A DNA stretch of 64,000 nt from Rouxiella badensis (GCA_026967495.1 CP114060.1:2480001-2544000), one strand, 5' to 3'; positions 9,857-20,759 are shown, numbered from the stretch's first letter. The notes: a model not told the origin generated them from the letters alone. Made by a program: numbers and translations.

Positions 9857-9932
9857 TGGCTCCTCTGACTGGACTTGAACCAGTGACATACGGATTAACA
9901 GTCCGCCGTTCTACCGACTGAACTACAGAGGA
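9857..9932 (-). tRNA. tRNA-Asn (anticodon GTT), second copy
   Basis: The 76-base sequence is identical to the gene at 3663-3738, including the encoded CCA. The salmochelin locus begins about 200 bases to its right; tRNA-Asn genes are well-known island integration sites in enterobacteria. Confidence 0.97.
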
Positions 9933-10147
9933 ATCGTTTGAACGAGGCGAATAATAGTGACTCCCGGCAGCCAAGTCAAAGGGTTAGTTAAAAAAGCGTT
10001 TTATCTGCTGATTTGCTAGTCAAATCATTGATAACCTGATCAAATATGTTTGAAAAATCACCTCGCTATCCCTGATAAGCGACCTGCACAGCGCGAAGTT
10101 GATGCCTGGATCGCTGGCAAACCGCGCGCTCTGACTCTTTAAAGAAA

Positions 10148-11398
10148 TTATAATGCAGACAATCCGTCGATGAGCGCCCCGCGCCACCATGCAAAATCAT
10201 GGCCGCCGGTATAGACCGAAAGATGGCTGTCAATGCCTGCTGCCCGTAAGCGCTGGTGCAGTTGCTCGAGATGAGGAACGGTGGAACCCTCTAACGATCC
10301 GACACAGAGTCGAACGTGCACCCCTTTTGGCGGCGCGGACAGCAGGTGTTCACTCACCCATGATGCATCATTCTCACTAAAACTGAGGTCACGCTTGCTT
10401 CTCTGCGGCATCCACCACATGGAAGGTGAGTGGCTGAGGACAGTACCGAAAATGTCAGGTGCGTGGGTCGCGGCCATAAGCGCGGTGACGCCGCCCAGAC
10501 TCTGGCCACAAAGTACCGTTTTTGAACGACCGGCCCAGACTCTGTCGGGATAATCGGCCATTATCTGCGGCACCAGGCGTTCGGCAATGTCGAGCACCAG
10601 CTCGCTCTGGCCGCCGAGGATTGCGGTGCGATCGGACTCATCGAGGTTATCGATGCCGAGCACGGCCATCGGCCCGATGCGGCCGTTGTTGATGGCAACG
10701 TCAATCGCCCCGAGTACGCCGACGTGATCAAACCATTTTTCTGCATCGAGCAACACCAGCAGTCCCAGCGGCTCTGTTCCTGCAACGTCGGGGACATAGA
10801 GGCGAACGCGGCGCTTATGACCGGCAACGGCAGGATAGGAAGTCACTAGCAGGCCGCGAGGAGTGAGCGGTGCACCCGCCCATTCGGGCTGTTCGGGGGC
10901 TTTATCCAGAGCAAGGATTGATTCCTCTGCGACGCCGCGCACGTTAATCCCGCAGGCCTTATTAAGCGGATCGGGTTGGCCCACAAACGGCGTAAAGCGT
11001 CCGCCAAGCCTGGCGACAACCTCGGGTGAGGTCCCCAGCGGGATTTCAGTGAAGGTGTATGTGCCGCGGTAGGTCGCCGGTAATCGCAGCGTTAAGGTCC
11101 AGATATCACTAGAAGGGATGTGCGTCATCAGCCCCATGGGAACATTTATTTTGTCGGTTACCCGGTTCAGGAAAACATAAACGCCCAGCAGCGATTTAGA
11201 TGAACGCCATAAAAAGGTGACTTCGCGTTCATCTCGCTTACCCGACACTTCGGTGACCAGCGGGACGCCGACTGACTCCACGTCATGCCAAAATTGCGTA
11301 ATATCCAACGATGTCTGTGTTACCAGCTGTTTGATGAGCCGTGCTGCCGCAGCGGTATCATGAGGCGAAAAAAGCGGGATATTACTCATTTTAATCAT
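10148..11398 (-). CDS. iroD: IroD, cytoplasmic ferric-salmochelin/enterobactin esterase
   Basis: IroD/Fes hydrolyses the trilactone backbone of ferric enterobactin and salmochelins in the cytoplasm so iron can be released. The chain is collinear with E. coli IroD: DEREVTFLWR near residue 57, DIWTLTLRLPA, GGRFTPFVGQPDPLNK, the nucleophile elbow GQSLGG near residue 295, SHSPSMWW, CVGSLEGSTVPHLEQLHQRL, and the catalytic histidine in GGHDFAWWRGALIDG at the end. At 416 residues it is close to the usual length and intact. In classical iro loci iroD lies inside iroBCDE; here it is alone and divergent from iroB. Start 11398 is the longest ATG; 11389 is an alternative. Confidence 0.93.
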   Translation of the reverse strand: MIKMSNIPLFSPHDTAAAARLIKQLVTQTSLDITQFWHDVESVGVPLVTEVSGKRDEREVTFLWRSSKSLLGVYVFLNRVTDKINVPMGLMTHIPSSDIWTLTLRLPATYRGTYTFTEIPLGTSPEVVARLGGRFTPFVGQPDPLNKACGINVRGVAEESILALDKAPEQPEWAGAPLTPRGLLVTSYPAVAGHKRRVRLYVPDVAGTEPLGLLVLLDAEKWFDHVGVLGAIDVAINNGRIGPMAVLGIDNLDESDRTAILGGQSELVLDIAERLVPQIMADYPDRVWAGRSKTVLCGQSLGGVTALMAATHAPDIFGTVLSHSPSMWWMPQRSKRDLSFSENDASWVSEHLLSAPPKGVHVRLCVGSLEGSTVPHLEQLHQRLRAAGIDSHLSVYTGGHDFAWWRGALIDGLSAL

Positions 11399-12136
11399 CC
11401 ATGAAATAGTTAAGGTTATTTATACCGTTAATAAAAACTGTCCGTTGCGTTATTAGATAACGTTCTGAGGTGGATGTCACGACAAAATGTAATAATATAC
11501 CTTTGAGCCTTAATAGACGGATTAAAATAAAGGATAAACCGCTTTATTACCCAGCATGAATAAAGGGTTAATGGTATCCTTTACCCCGAGTGAGTAAGTG
11601 GTTAATGAATTTAAATACCCTGCGGTAATAAAAGGCTAATGAAGGAAATATTAAATAATAAATATTAATATACGTTTTACATAAGGTGTAATCCTATGCT
11701 AGCGTTATAAACAGAGTCCAAAACCAAGGACTCTAATTAAATAGCTTATACCTGCGATGCCTCTGTGCTATTGCCCCATCAATAAGCGCCGAGGCAGTGA
11801 TGCTGGGCTATTCTATGACGTAGCTACATCTGTTGCGGCCTTCTATGCTGCGCGCTGAAACGATAATCTTTGCCTTAGGATTTAAATACATTACTACTTT
11901 ATTAGTAGACGGGAATAACTAAACATTATTCAACAGGGTTTTCGCACGGTAAAAAGAAATAGCTTACGTTGTTCACGGCGTTTGAGTCGCCGAAGAATGG
12001 CTCTATTAAAATTCAACGGGGACTCAGCGTCTATTTGCTGAATAGTAGCCTGGCGGGAAAATACGGCAGCCTCCACAGGGGTGAGACTGCGTGATATTTC
12101 CTATTTTAGTACGCCAGGCAGGAGAGGGATTTTCTC
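11399..12136. promoter_or_regulatory. Long divergent iroD/iroB control region
   Basis: About 740 bases with no convincing gene, AT-rich to about 11950 and then less so. Promoters for both iroD and iroB must be here. I did not find a Fur box as clear as the one before iroN, only scattered weak AT-rich matches. The last 130 bases before iroB contain several short GC-rich inverted segments and could form a structured leader. Confidence 0.45.
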
Positions 12137-13252
12137 ATGCGTATTCTTTTTGTTGGTCCACCTTTATACGGTTTGTTATATCCAGTACTTTCGCTGGCTC
12201 AGGGTTTTCGCGTTAATGGACATGAAGTTCTTATCGCAAGTTCGGGGAAATTTGCCCAGAAGGCGGCCGAGGCGGGTCTGGTGGCGTTCGATGCCGCGCC
12301 CGGATTCGATTCTGAGGCCGATTATCGGCGTCGTGAAGACCTGCGCAAGCAGAGCAACGCTGGCACCAAAATGGGAAACTTTTCTTTCTTTAGTGAAGAA
12401 ATGGCCGATCGGCTGATTGAATTCGCGGGCCAGTGGAAACCCGACTTAATTATCTATCCGCCGCTTGGCGTCGTCGGGCCTTTGATTGGTGCCAAATATA
12501 ATATCCCCGTAGTTATGCAAAGCGTCGGTTTCGCTCACACTCCCTGGCATATCAAAGGCGTAACGCGTTCGCTTTCCGATGCCTACGCCCGTCACGGCGT
12601 TGAGGCACCGCCGCGTGACCTGGCGTGGATAGACGTGACGCCACCCAGTATGAGCATTCTCCAGAATGACGGTGGAGCCCGTTATCTCCATGCAGTATGT
12701 GCCCTACAACGGGGGGCAGTGTGGGAGAAATGGTGGGACAGGACGCCGGGCCGCAAACGTCTGTTGGTGAGTCTCGGCACCGTCAAACCGATGGTCGATG
12801 GCCTGGACTTGATTTCATGGGTTATGGACTCGGCCCACGAGGTCGACGCTGAAATCATTCTGCACCTGTCGGCAAATGCGCGCGCCGATTTGCGAGAACT
12901 GCCGCCCAACGTACGCCTTGTTGACTGGATCCCGATGGGCGTATTCCTCAACGGCGCCGATGGATTTATCCATCACGGCGGCGCGGGAAATACGTTGACG
13001 GCCCTGCACGCCGGGATCCCGCAGATCGTATTTGGCGAAGGGGCAGACCGTCCCGTGAATGCCAAAACCGTCGTGGACCGAGGCTGCGGGATTATCCCCG
13101 GCGAGAACGGCTTGAGCAGTGACCTCATTAACACCTTCCTCAGTGATACCAGGCTTCGCAGTGCATCAGCACAGGTCGCCGCAGAAATGGCGGCGCAGGC
13201 CACGCCGTCAGAGGTGGCTGAACGTCTTGTTGCACAACTGAAAGCCGGCTGA
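12137..13252 (+). CDS. iroB: IroB, enterobactin C-glucosyltransferase
   Basis: IroB transfers glucose from UDP-glucose to carbon 5 of the catechol rings of enterobactin, making salmochelins, in the cytoplasm. The chain follows E. coli IroB from MRILFVGPPLYGLLYPVLSL through GNFSFFSEEMAD to the donor-binding DGFIHHGGAGNTLTALHAG, and is also 371 residues. One stretch is wrong: between GG 12674-12675 (one extra G) and the G run 12711-12716 (one missing) about 12 codons are read out of frame. The alternative frame there restores the family residues (EPVISMQYVPYNGG). The frame closes again, so the gene appears intact but about 12 residues are scrambled. GGAGAGG precedes the start. Confidence 0.93.
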   Translation: MRILFVGPPLYGLLYPVLSLAQGFRVNGHEVLIASSGKFAQKAAEAGLVAFDAAPGFDSEADYRRREDLRKQSNAGTKMGNFSFFSEEMADRLIEFAGQWKPDLIIYPPLGVVGPLIGAKYNIPVVMQSVGFAHTPWHIKGVTRSLSDAYARHGVEAPPRDLAWIDVTPPSMSILQNDGGARYLHAVCALQRGAVWEKWWDRTPGRKRLLVSLGTVKPMVDGLDLISWVMDSAHEVDAEIILHLSANARADLRELPPNVRLVDWIPMGVFLNGADGFIHHGGAGNTLTALHAGIPQIVFGEGADRPVNAKTVVDRGCGIIPGENGLSSDLINTFLSDTRLRSASAQVAAEMAAQATPSEVAERLVAQLKAG

Positions 13253-13262
13253 TTGCAGCCAT

Positions 13263-13288
13263 CCCATGACTCAGGTCATGGGTTTTTT
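13263..13288 (+). terminator. Intrinsic terminator between iroB and iroC
   Basis: CCCATGAC, loop TCAG, GTCATGGG, then six T, starting ten bases after the iroB stop. It would reduce iroC expression relative to iroB unless read through; no obvious separate iroC promoter fits in the 22 bases left. Confidence 0.85.
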
Positions 13289-13310
13289 ATTGCAGATTAC
13301 AGGAGGGTTG

Positions 13311-16300
13311 ATGCCCACTACTCATTCTTCAACACCCGCGAGACTCATGGACAGTCCGACTTGCTAGTGTGTGCTGGGAACGCAAGAAACTCAGTATCAT
13401 CGTCGTGCTGGCGTCTGTCAGCACGATTCTTCTGGCCGCGTTAGCGCCCTTGCTAACCCGACAGGCGGTGAACGACGCCCTGGCGGGCAACTCGGCGCAG
13501 TTGCCGTGGCTCGCGGGAGGACTGCTCTTCATCGCGCTGTTTGATTTTGTCGGCAACTACGTGCGCCGTGGCTACGCGGGGAGGCTCTCTCTGTGGGTCC
13601 AGCATACGCTGCGGGGCAGGGTGTTCGACAGCATCCAGAAACTCGATGGTGCAGGGCAGGACGCGCTGCGCACCGGGCAGGTGATTTCACGAACCAACAG
13701 CGACTTGCAGCAGGTGCATATGCTGTTACAGATGTGCCCGGTTCCGCTGGCCGTGCTGACCTATTACGTCGCGGGTCTCGCGGTGATGCTCTGGATGTCA
13801 CCGTCGATGACGCTTATCGTGGTGCTCGTGCTGGCCGGTCTGGCCACTACCGCGCTGCGTGTTCGTCGACGCGTGTTTGCCCAGACGGGCATGGCGTCGG
13901 ACAAACTCGCCAACCTGACAGAGCACATGCGTGAAGTCCTGGCGCAAATCTCTATCGTGAAATCCTGCGTAGCGGAGCTGCGTGAGATGCGATGGCTTGA
14001 CAAACAGTCGCGGCACATGGTGCGCGTGCGCATTGGTGCGGCCATCGCTCAGGCGATACCGGGGGCGACCATGCTGGCGCTGCCGGTGCTGGGACAGATA
14101 GTGCTGCTGTGCGTTGGCGGCTGGTCGGTGATGGCTGGACGCATCGACCTCGGCACCTTCGTGGCCTTTGCCAGCTTCCTCGCTATGCTCACCGGCCCAA
14201 CTCGCGTGCTGGCCTCGTTCCTGGTTATCGGACAGCGCACCCAGGCCTCTGCAGAGCGTGTTTTCGCTCTGATTGACACCGAATCGCAGATGCAGGACGG
14301 TACGCAGGCTGTAGAAGGTAAGGTCGTCGGGTTGACGCTGGATGATGTCGGATTCAGCTACGCCAAAGGCGCTAACGTGCTCAGCAACGTGTCATTTTCT
14401 ATCGAGACAGGAGAGACGGTTGCGGTCGTCGGGGCGTCGGGTTCGGGCAAGTCGACCTTGTCGATGCTGCTCGCACGCTTCTATGATCCGACCTGTGGAA
14501 CGCTGTGGCTCAATACTTCTCAGGGAAAGCAGAACATTGCCAGTCTTCGACTCGAGGAGCTTCGCCGTGCCGTAGGCGTGGTATTCGAAGATACCTTCCT
14601 GTTTGCCGGAACCGTGTCTGAAAATATTGCCTATGGTCACCCTGAGGCGACGGAGGAGAACATTCGTCGTGCGGCCGATGCCGCGGGTGCAACGGGCTTT
14701 ATTTCCGCGTTGCCCAAGGGTTTCAAAACCCGTCTCGCCGAGCGTGCTTCCAACCTCTCAGGTGGACAACGCCAGCGCATCGGGACTCGCCCGTGCACTG
14801 CTGACCGCACCTGGTCTGTTAATTCTGGATGACACCACCTCGGCGGTGGACGCCGGTACCGAGTCCGAGATTAACGCCGCCCTGGGACGCTATGCCGATG
14901 AGGATCACATGCTGCTGGTCATCGCACGTCGACGTTCGACCTTGCAGTTAGCCAGTAAGATTGTGGTGCTGGATGAAGGGCGCGTTGCCGATGTCGGCAC
15001 CCAGGCTGAACTAGAGGCGCGTTGTCCGGCATTCCGCGCCCTGATGTCCGGCGCAGGTGATTTCCTCGAGAAGCCGCTCTCTTCTCATGCACAGCTGTGG
15101 CCGGAGCCTGATTCTTCGTCGGTTGATGAGGACAACATCCTCGCGGCTGCCGGGGCCGGGGAAGGGTTCCGCGAGCGTATGAGTCGCGTGCCAGAACGGG
15201 CGGTACAGATGGCGCAGGACGGTCAGGGCCGACGCGTTGCCTCACTGTTATCTCCCGTCTCCTGGATGTTCATTGTCGCAGCGTTGCTGACCGCCGTGGA
15301 CTCGGCGGCGAGCGTAGGCGTACTGGTGCTGCTACAACGGGGCATCGACATGGGCGTCGCGGCAGGCAATCTGACCATTATCGGCACCTGTGCCGCGTTT
15401 GCCTTGGCGTTAGTCGCCGTCAGCGGGTGCTGCTACTCATTGCAAACCGTGGTTTCGTCGCGCGCGGCGGAGACCGTACAGCATACGGTTCGTCTGCGCA
15501 GCTTTGGGCACTTGTTGCGTCTGGGCATGCCTTACCACGAGCAGCACGCCGATACCCGACTGACCCGCATGACCGTCGACGTTGATGCGTTGGCGCGATT
15601 CCTGCAAAACGGCCTCGCCGGTGCGGCAACCAGTTTGATCACCATGCTGGCGATTGCGATTGCCATGTTCTGGCTCGATCCGGTTCTGGCCTGTGTGGCT
15701 CTGAGCGCCGTTCCGGTGGTTATCTTGGCGACGCTGGTCTATCGCCGTTTGAGGCTCACCGGCCTATGCACAGGCGCGTGTCGAGATTGGTAAAGTCAAC
15801 AGCAGCCTACAGGAGAAAGTCTCGGGACTGCGCGTAGTGCAGTCTCACGGGCAACAGGGGGCAGAGGCGGCACGTTTACGTTCGCTGTCTGACCGTTTCC
15901 GTGCCACCCGCGTGCGTGCGCAAAAATACCTTGCCGTCTACTTCCCGTTCCTGACCTTTTGTACCGAAGCGGCTTACGCGGCCGTGCTGCTGGTCGGGGC
16001 ATCGCGCGTTGCCGAAGGGGAGATGACGGCCGGTGTGATGGCGGCCTTCTTCCTGTTGCTGGGGCAATTTTATGGGCCGGTACAGCAGCTGTCGGGCATT
16101 GTCGATTCTTACCAACAGGCTTCGGCGAGCGCCAGACAGATTGACGCTCTGCTGGCGACGGAAGGGGCTGAAGAGGTGCGACCCTCTGACCCGTCTGCCA
16201 TCGTTCCTTTAAAAGGAGCACTGACGCTGGAAGACGTGACCTTCCTTTACCCCGGCAGCCGTGAACCCGCGCTGGATAAGCTTAGCCTGTCGATACCGCA

Positions 16301-17012
16301 AGGCGCGCTGGTTGCCGTTGTGGGACGCAGTGGGGCAGGGAAGTCTACGCTGGTTAAGCTGATAGCCGGGCTTTACACACCGACCGACGGCAAGATTCGC
16401 ATCGGGGGACGTACCATAGAAGAAAACCTGCTGGCTGATTATCGTGCTCAGGTTGGGTTGGTCGAGCAGGATGTTGCGTTGTTTAGCGGCGATATCGCGG
16501 AAAATATCCGCTATCCGCGGCCATCAAGCAGCGACGCAGAGGTTGAGCGCGCGGCAAGGCAGGCCGGGCTTTTCGACACGGTGCGAAGCTTGCCGCGAGG
16601 GTTCCGCACACCGGTCAACAACGGTGGGGCCGATCTCTCGGCAGGACAGCGTCAGCTCGTTGCTCTGGCGCGAGCACAGCTTGCCAACGCGCACGTTCTG
16701 CTGCTCGACGAGGCGACGGCGCGTCTGGACAACGCCTCAGAGGAGACACTCATGACCTCACTCGCCGAGGGGGCGCATACCGAGGGCCGAACGGCGCTGG
16801 TGGTGGCGCACCGACTCACCACAGCCCGTCGCTGCGATGCGATAGCCGTGATGGATACGGGGCGTGTTGCCGAATACGGTACGCACGAGGCGCTGTTGGC
16901 GAAAGGTGGACTGTATGCGCGACTGTGGCGTGATAGCGCAGGGAGTGAGCCTTCCCTGGTGATGGATTCTGAAGAAGTCGAAGTTGATAATGAAGCAGAG
17001 GTGATGTCGTAA
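13311..17012 (+). CDS. iroC: IroC, tandem ABC exporter for salmochelin, three frameshifts
   Basis: IroC is a fused pair of ABC half-transporters in the inner membrane that exports salmochelin. Both halves are visible. Half 1 has membrane segments, Walker A GASGSGKST, signature LSGGQRQR and Walker B LLILDDTTSA. Half 2 has membrane segments, Walker A GRSGAGKST, signature DLSAGQRQLVALARAQ and VLLLDEATARLD. Start 13311 has AGGAGGG upstream and encodes MPTTHSSTPAR. The frame breaks near 13346, at GGG 14782-14784 and at GG 15753-15754, each by one extra base. Corrected length is about 1,230 residues, like E. coli IroC. Every motif is intact, so base-calling error is likelier than loss of function. 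Confidence 0.9.
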
Positions 17013-17031
17013 CGACGACGGAATCTTGATA

Positions 17032-17060
17032 CCCGACATTGCCGGCATGGCAATGTCGGG
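17032..17060. terminator. Hairpin between convergent iroC and iroE
   Basis: A 12-bp stem CCCGACATTGCC / GGCAATGTCGGG with a 5-base loop lies 19 bases after the iroC stop and 10 before the iroE end. The T run is weak in both directions, so it may act as a modest bidirectional terminator. Confidence 0.6.
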
Positions 17061-17070
17061 TTAACGATGA

Positions 17071-18014
17071 TTACGGGCAGGTCGACTTGAGGTTGCTCTG
17101 TTGCTCCGCTGCGATATTTAACAGCGCACGCGGCAGAGAGGCGTTAAACATCTGACCGTGGCTGAGCAGGGGATCTGACCAGTAGGACACCGGCAGGCCT
17201 TGGTTATGCAGCGCTGCTAGCGTGTTGCGAAGCTTGAGCAGAACTTCCGGTGCGGTTTCAGATTTGATATTTTTGCCCGGCGTGTCGTCCCCTTCATACA
17301 GAGACAGCGACTTATTACAGAAATCCGCTTTCTTAATCTCCCCGAGCCTGTCGACCAGGACGGCATAATCCCGGTTCAAAGACGGGCTGGTGGAATAATA
17401 GCGGCTGAACAGTGACGAGGAAGACAGGTAAGTATCGAGAACAAACACCCCACCGTAGGAATGCCCCCAGAGACCTCTTTTAGCCGGGTCTATTTTCAGA
17501 CCTTTTTCAACGCCCGGTACAATGGTTTTTCCAGCAAGTGACGAAAGACTTGTGCGCCGCCATTCTCACGGCCGTGCAGGTCCTGATGATGGCTCTCTCG
17601 CACCGGCGGCGTGTAATCATAGGCTCTGGCATTCACCTCAAAAGGCAGGGGAGTCTGATAGCCGACGGCCACGATTATCGGTGGCGTGCCCGCTGAAAGC
17701 TGTTTAAGAACAGGCTCCGAAAGTTTGTCCATCGCCGCATTACCGTCGAGCAGATAAAGCACCGGATAACCGGAAGGCGGCGCGCTTTTATCGGGTACGC
17801 CGGTCCACACCTTGTAATGTCTTCTGCCGTCGGCAGAATCGAAGGTGCTGACTGAAAAATGATAATAAGCTGACCCTTTGTCGGCGATATTCGGCCCCAG
17901 AGGCGTCATGTCGGGTCGAGCGTAGCCGTTGACGGTATAGAAGAGGGTCAAAAAGAATGCGATGAGAAGCGGTGCGATACGTGGATATTTCCTGCTGGAT
18001 AACAGATTGCTCAT
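17071..18014 (-). CDS. iroE: IroE, periplasmic salmochelin/enterobactin hydrolase, frameshifted
   Basis: IroE linearises the siderophore trilactone in the periplasm. The N-terminus is a hydrophobic export/anchor segment (APLLIAFFLTLFYTVNGYA) followed by RPDMTPLGPNIADKGS, nearly identical to E. coli IroE. YPVLYLLDGNAAMD and the nucleophile elbow GLWGHSYGGVFVLD are present. One A is missing from the run at 17526-17530 (T run on the plus strand), which splits the gene just before the elbow; correction gives 314 residues (E. coli about 318). It is transcribed toward iroC and away from iroN; the iroN terminator lies about 100 bases upstream, so it probably has its own promoter there. Confidence 0.9.
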
Positions 18015-18118
18015 TTATAATTTCTCAATATATTCACCGCGATAACGAGGTGTAGATTCTGTGCGACCTTAATAACAATAAGGCAGTGACGGGTTTGCCT
18101 GAAGGGAAAATCAGGAAA

Positions 18119-18145
18119 GCCCGCCTTGCTGTTGGCAAGGCGGGC
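18119..18145 (-). terminator. Intrinsic terminator of iroN
   Basis: GCCCGCCTTGC pairs with GCAAGGCGGGC. On the minus strand it is followed by a short pyrimidine-rich stretch, 20 bases after the iroN stop. Confidence 0.75.
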
Positions 18146-18165
18146 CTTTGGGGACTGACGAGGTA

Positions 18166-20395
18166 TTAGAAGTGCATGCCCAGCTCCATATAGAAGGTGC
18201 GGCCCGACTCATTGTAGGTTCGCGCCCCTGCGCCATAGGCGTAGGTCGGGGAGGTGCCGGAAGTCAGGGCGTTGCCCTCGCGGAAGTGGCGCTCATCCAG
18301 AATATTGTCTATCCCAGCGGTGACGTCGATGTCCTTGTTGATGCTGTAAAGCGCGCTCATGCCAAATACGGCGTAAGGGGCCACCTGCCAGGTTTCCGTG
18401 CCGGTAGTGTCGCCGCCCTGAGAGTTATATTTCTGCGGTTTTTGTCTGCCATACCATGTCATTGTTCCTTCCAGCGCCAGATCGCTGGTGGCCTGCCAGT
18501 CGAGGGTCGAGTTAAGGGTAAATTTCGGGATAATCGTCAGGTAATCGCCGGTGGTATCGTTCTTATTGTCAATGATGTAAGTGAAGTTGTTGTTCATGGT
18601 GACGGTTTCGCTGAGGGGGAAGTTAAACGTTCCCTCTAGCCCCTGCACGATAGATTTAGGCACGTTTTCCCACTTGTAGACGTCAGACGTTCCGTTGCCG
18701 TATTCCGGTGAGTAGCCCGCTTCAATCTTGTTGTGATAGTCGTTACGGTACCAGGTCAGACCCGCCTGAACGCCGTCGTGGTGGTACTCAATGCCTATCT
18801 CTTTATTGACGCTGGTCTCGGCTTTCAAATCCTTGTTGCCCTGCAAATAGCAGCTTACAGAACTGGCATAACAGCCATTGCCGCTGCTGTATAGCAGGTA
18901 GTTAGGGTTGGTCTGATAGAGGTTTGGCGCTTTCCATGCGCGGGCAATCCCCATCTTCAGGGTGAAATTATCACCCAGCTCCTGCGAAAGATTCAGTGAA
19001 GGGCTGACGTTGCTGCCGGTGTAAGTCTGGTGGTTAAAACGTATTCCCGGAGTCAAACGGGTCGAGTCGGTCAGGTCGATATTGTCCTCGGTGTAAATGC
19101 CGTAGATATCCGCCGAGCTGTAGTTGCTGCGACCGGTACTTGAGACACCGTTTACCGTGGAGGTGGTGGTCACAGTATTAGAGGTTGGGTCGGCCATGGT
19201 CTGATGGTTCATTTCCGCGCCGAAGGTCAGGGTTTGGGGGACCGCAAGGTCGAACGGGAGATTTACCTCCGAATGCAGATTGGTATCGTTCAACGTGATG
19301 GTCGAGAAGCCCGGATTAGTGGTGCTAAAGAAGCCCCTCAAGGCCGCCTGACAGGCCTTCATTCAGACGAGTATTACGCGTTTTTTCAAACTGGATGTAG
19401 TTATTGGTGGTGATGCCGTTGTCCCAGGCCCCGGTGTATTTCAGCGACAGCGACTGGCGATAGATAATGTTGGTTTCTTTACCATAGTTGGCTCTTACCA
19501 GCGCACTGCTGTTGGTGTTCTGCGTGTCCCCGGCGTACAAATTTCCCTGACGACTGAACCCGGCAGACAGTTCCAGCGCCTGCATCGGGGCGAAATCCCA
19601 GCGTAATACGCCATTGATATTCTTGTTAATGACCCCTTCGCGACCGGCCGGAACCTGGCCCGCATATTTACCGGTACGTTCTGCGGCGTGCCCGGCGTTG
19701 ATGTTTTGCCCATCGGCCTGAGTCTTGCTCCAGTTGCCGTAGAGGCGCAGGCTCAGATGGTCCGCCAGCGCACCGCTCAGACTGGCGTTATAGCGTTTGG
19801 TGGCGCCTTCCTCTTTGTGTTCTGGCACGTTGTAATAGGTATTGAAGTTGCCGTGCCACGCAGGTTGCGCCTGTTTGGTGATGATATTCACCACGCCGCC
19901 CATCGCACCATTGCCGTACAGCGCGGCTGCCGGACCGCGAATGACCTCGATGCGGTCGATCATTTCAGGCGGCACCCAGTTACTGTCGCCACGGGTATCA
20001 CGGTCGCCGCGCCAGCCATAGCGCACCGAGTTTTTGCTGCTCACCGGCATACCGTCCACCAGAATTAAGGTATTCTCCGGCCCCATACCGCGAATATCTA
20101 TCTGACGGTTGTTACCGCGTTGACCACTGCTGGAGTTGCCGGTGAGATTCACTCCCGGCATGGTACGAATGATTTCTGAAACGTCGCGCTGGATAGGGTG
20201 CTTTTTTATCGCTTCGCTGTCGATGATTGACACGCCCGGCGCTTGCAGCGTTTGCTCTCGGGCGGTAACCACTATCGTATCTTCATGATTGTTTTTCTCT
20301 TCGGCTTTGACTCCGTCCGCTTGCGCCAAAGGTACGACCAGACTTCCCGCGATGAGCGAACTCAACAACGAATATTTATAGGTATCTTTCCTCAT
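18166..20395 (-). CDS. iroN: IroN, TonB-dependent outer-membrane salmochelin receptor, frameshifted
   Basis: IroN/FepA-family gated beta-barrel that imports ferric salmochelin and enterobactin. Start 20395 gives a signal peptide (MRKDTYKYSLLSSLIAG, cleavage after LAQA), then a TonB box region (EDTIVVTA) and a plug domain (RGMGPENTLILVDGMPV, IEVIRGPAAALYGNGAMGG). The barrel includes GIARAWKAPNLYQTNPNYLL and CYASSVSCYLQGN, and the last strand is TFYMELGMHF. One extra base in the C run 19334-19337 splits the gene; the corrected length is 742 residues. A Fur box lies about 50 bases upstream, so expression should rise under iron limitation. FepA is the nearest alternative; the iro neighbours favour IroN. 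Confidence 0.9.
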
Positions 20396-20446
20396 GATAT
20401 GAAACACCTGCCCTGTGTTAAAAAAACGTAAATAAGAAACTAAACT

Positions 20447-20465
20447 ATAATGAGAATGATTATTG
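20447..20465 (-). promoter_or_regulatory. Fur box upstream of iroN
   Basis: ATAATGAGAATGATTATTG closely follows the Fur pattern of GATAAT-type hexamers (consensus GATAATGATAATCATTATC). It is 52 bases upstream of the iroN start, where the promoter is expected. Confidence 0.8.
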
Positions 20466-20624
20466 ATTACAATTAGGAATTTTCTTGCACCCAGACTGTG
20501 GGGCAAATAACAGGGATTCCTGGGGGTAAATATTCTTTTTCCGAAGGGAGGGATACGCCAATAATTCCGCTTAATTGCCGGGGGTACTTATTAGTGGATT
20601 AATTATTTAGAAATAGGGGTAATT

Positions 20625-20759
20625 ATGGATCTTTTGGAGAACAACAGGCAGATCCTCAAAGAGTCATTAGGACGAATTTTATTACGCGAACCGGCCGCCT
20701 ATAAAGGGCGACCGTACTCTAAAAGCGGGATTTTGGGTTTATCGGCGTGCTTCGATTAA
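20625..20759 (+). CDS. Possible 44-residue ORF overlapping the methyltransferase end
   Basis: ATG preceded by AGGGGT opens a frame starting MDLLENNRQILKESLGRILL and ending GLSACFD. It overlaps the last 21 bases of the opposite-strand methyltransferase gene. I recognise no family, and it may be a chance frame or a truncated gene start. Confidence 0.25.
   Translation: MDLLENNRQILKESLGRILLREPAAYKGRPYSKSGILGLSACFD

Larger units (their letters stand above)
9814..9966 (-). repeat. tRNA-Asn unit, copy 2 (153-bp direct repeat)
   Basis: Second copy of the unit at 3620-3772, with one mismatch. The flanks differ outside these limits: GGCAGCC follows here and CTCGGCA follows the first copy. Confidence 0.85.

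Noticed and set aside
13593..13934. Several long overlapping frames inside iroB, iroC and the LysR genes
   Set aside because: They are alternate-frame shadows of GC-rich coding sequence with no domain content or ribosome sites.
14603..15793. Treating the three iroC pieces as separate half-transporter genes
   Set aside because: The breaks fall inside conserved motifs (for instance right after LSGGQRQR) and are one-base shifts; together they align end to end with IroC.
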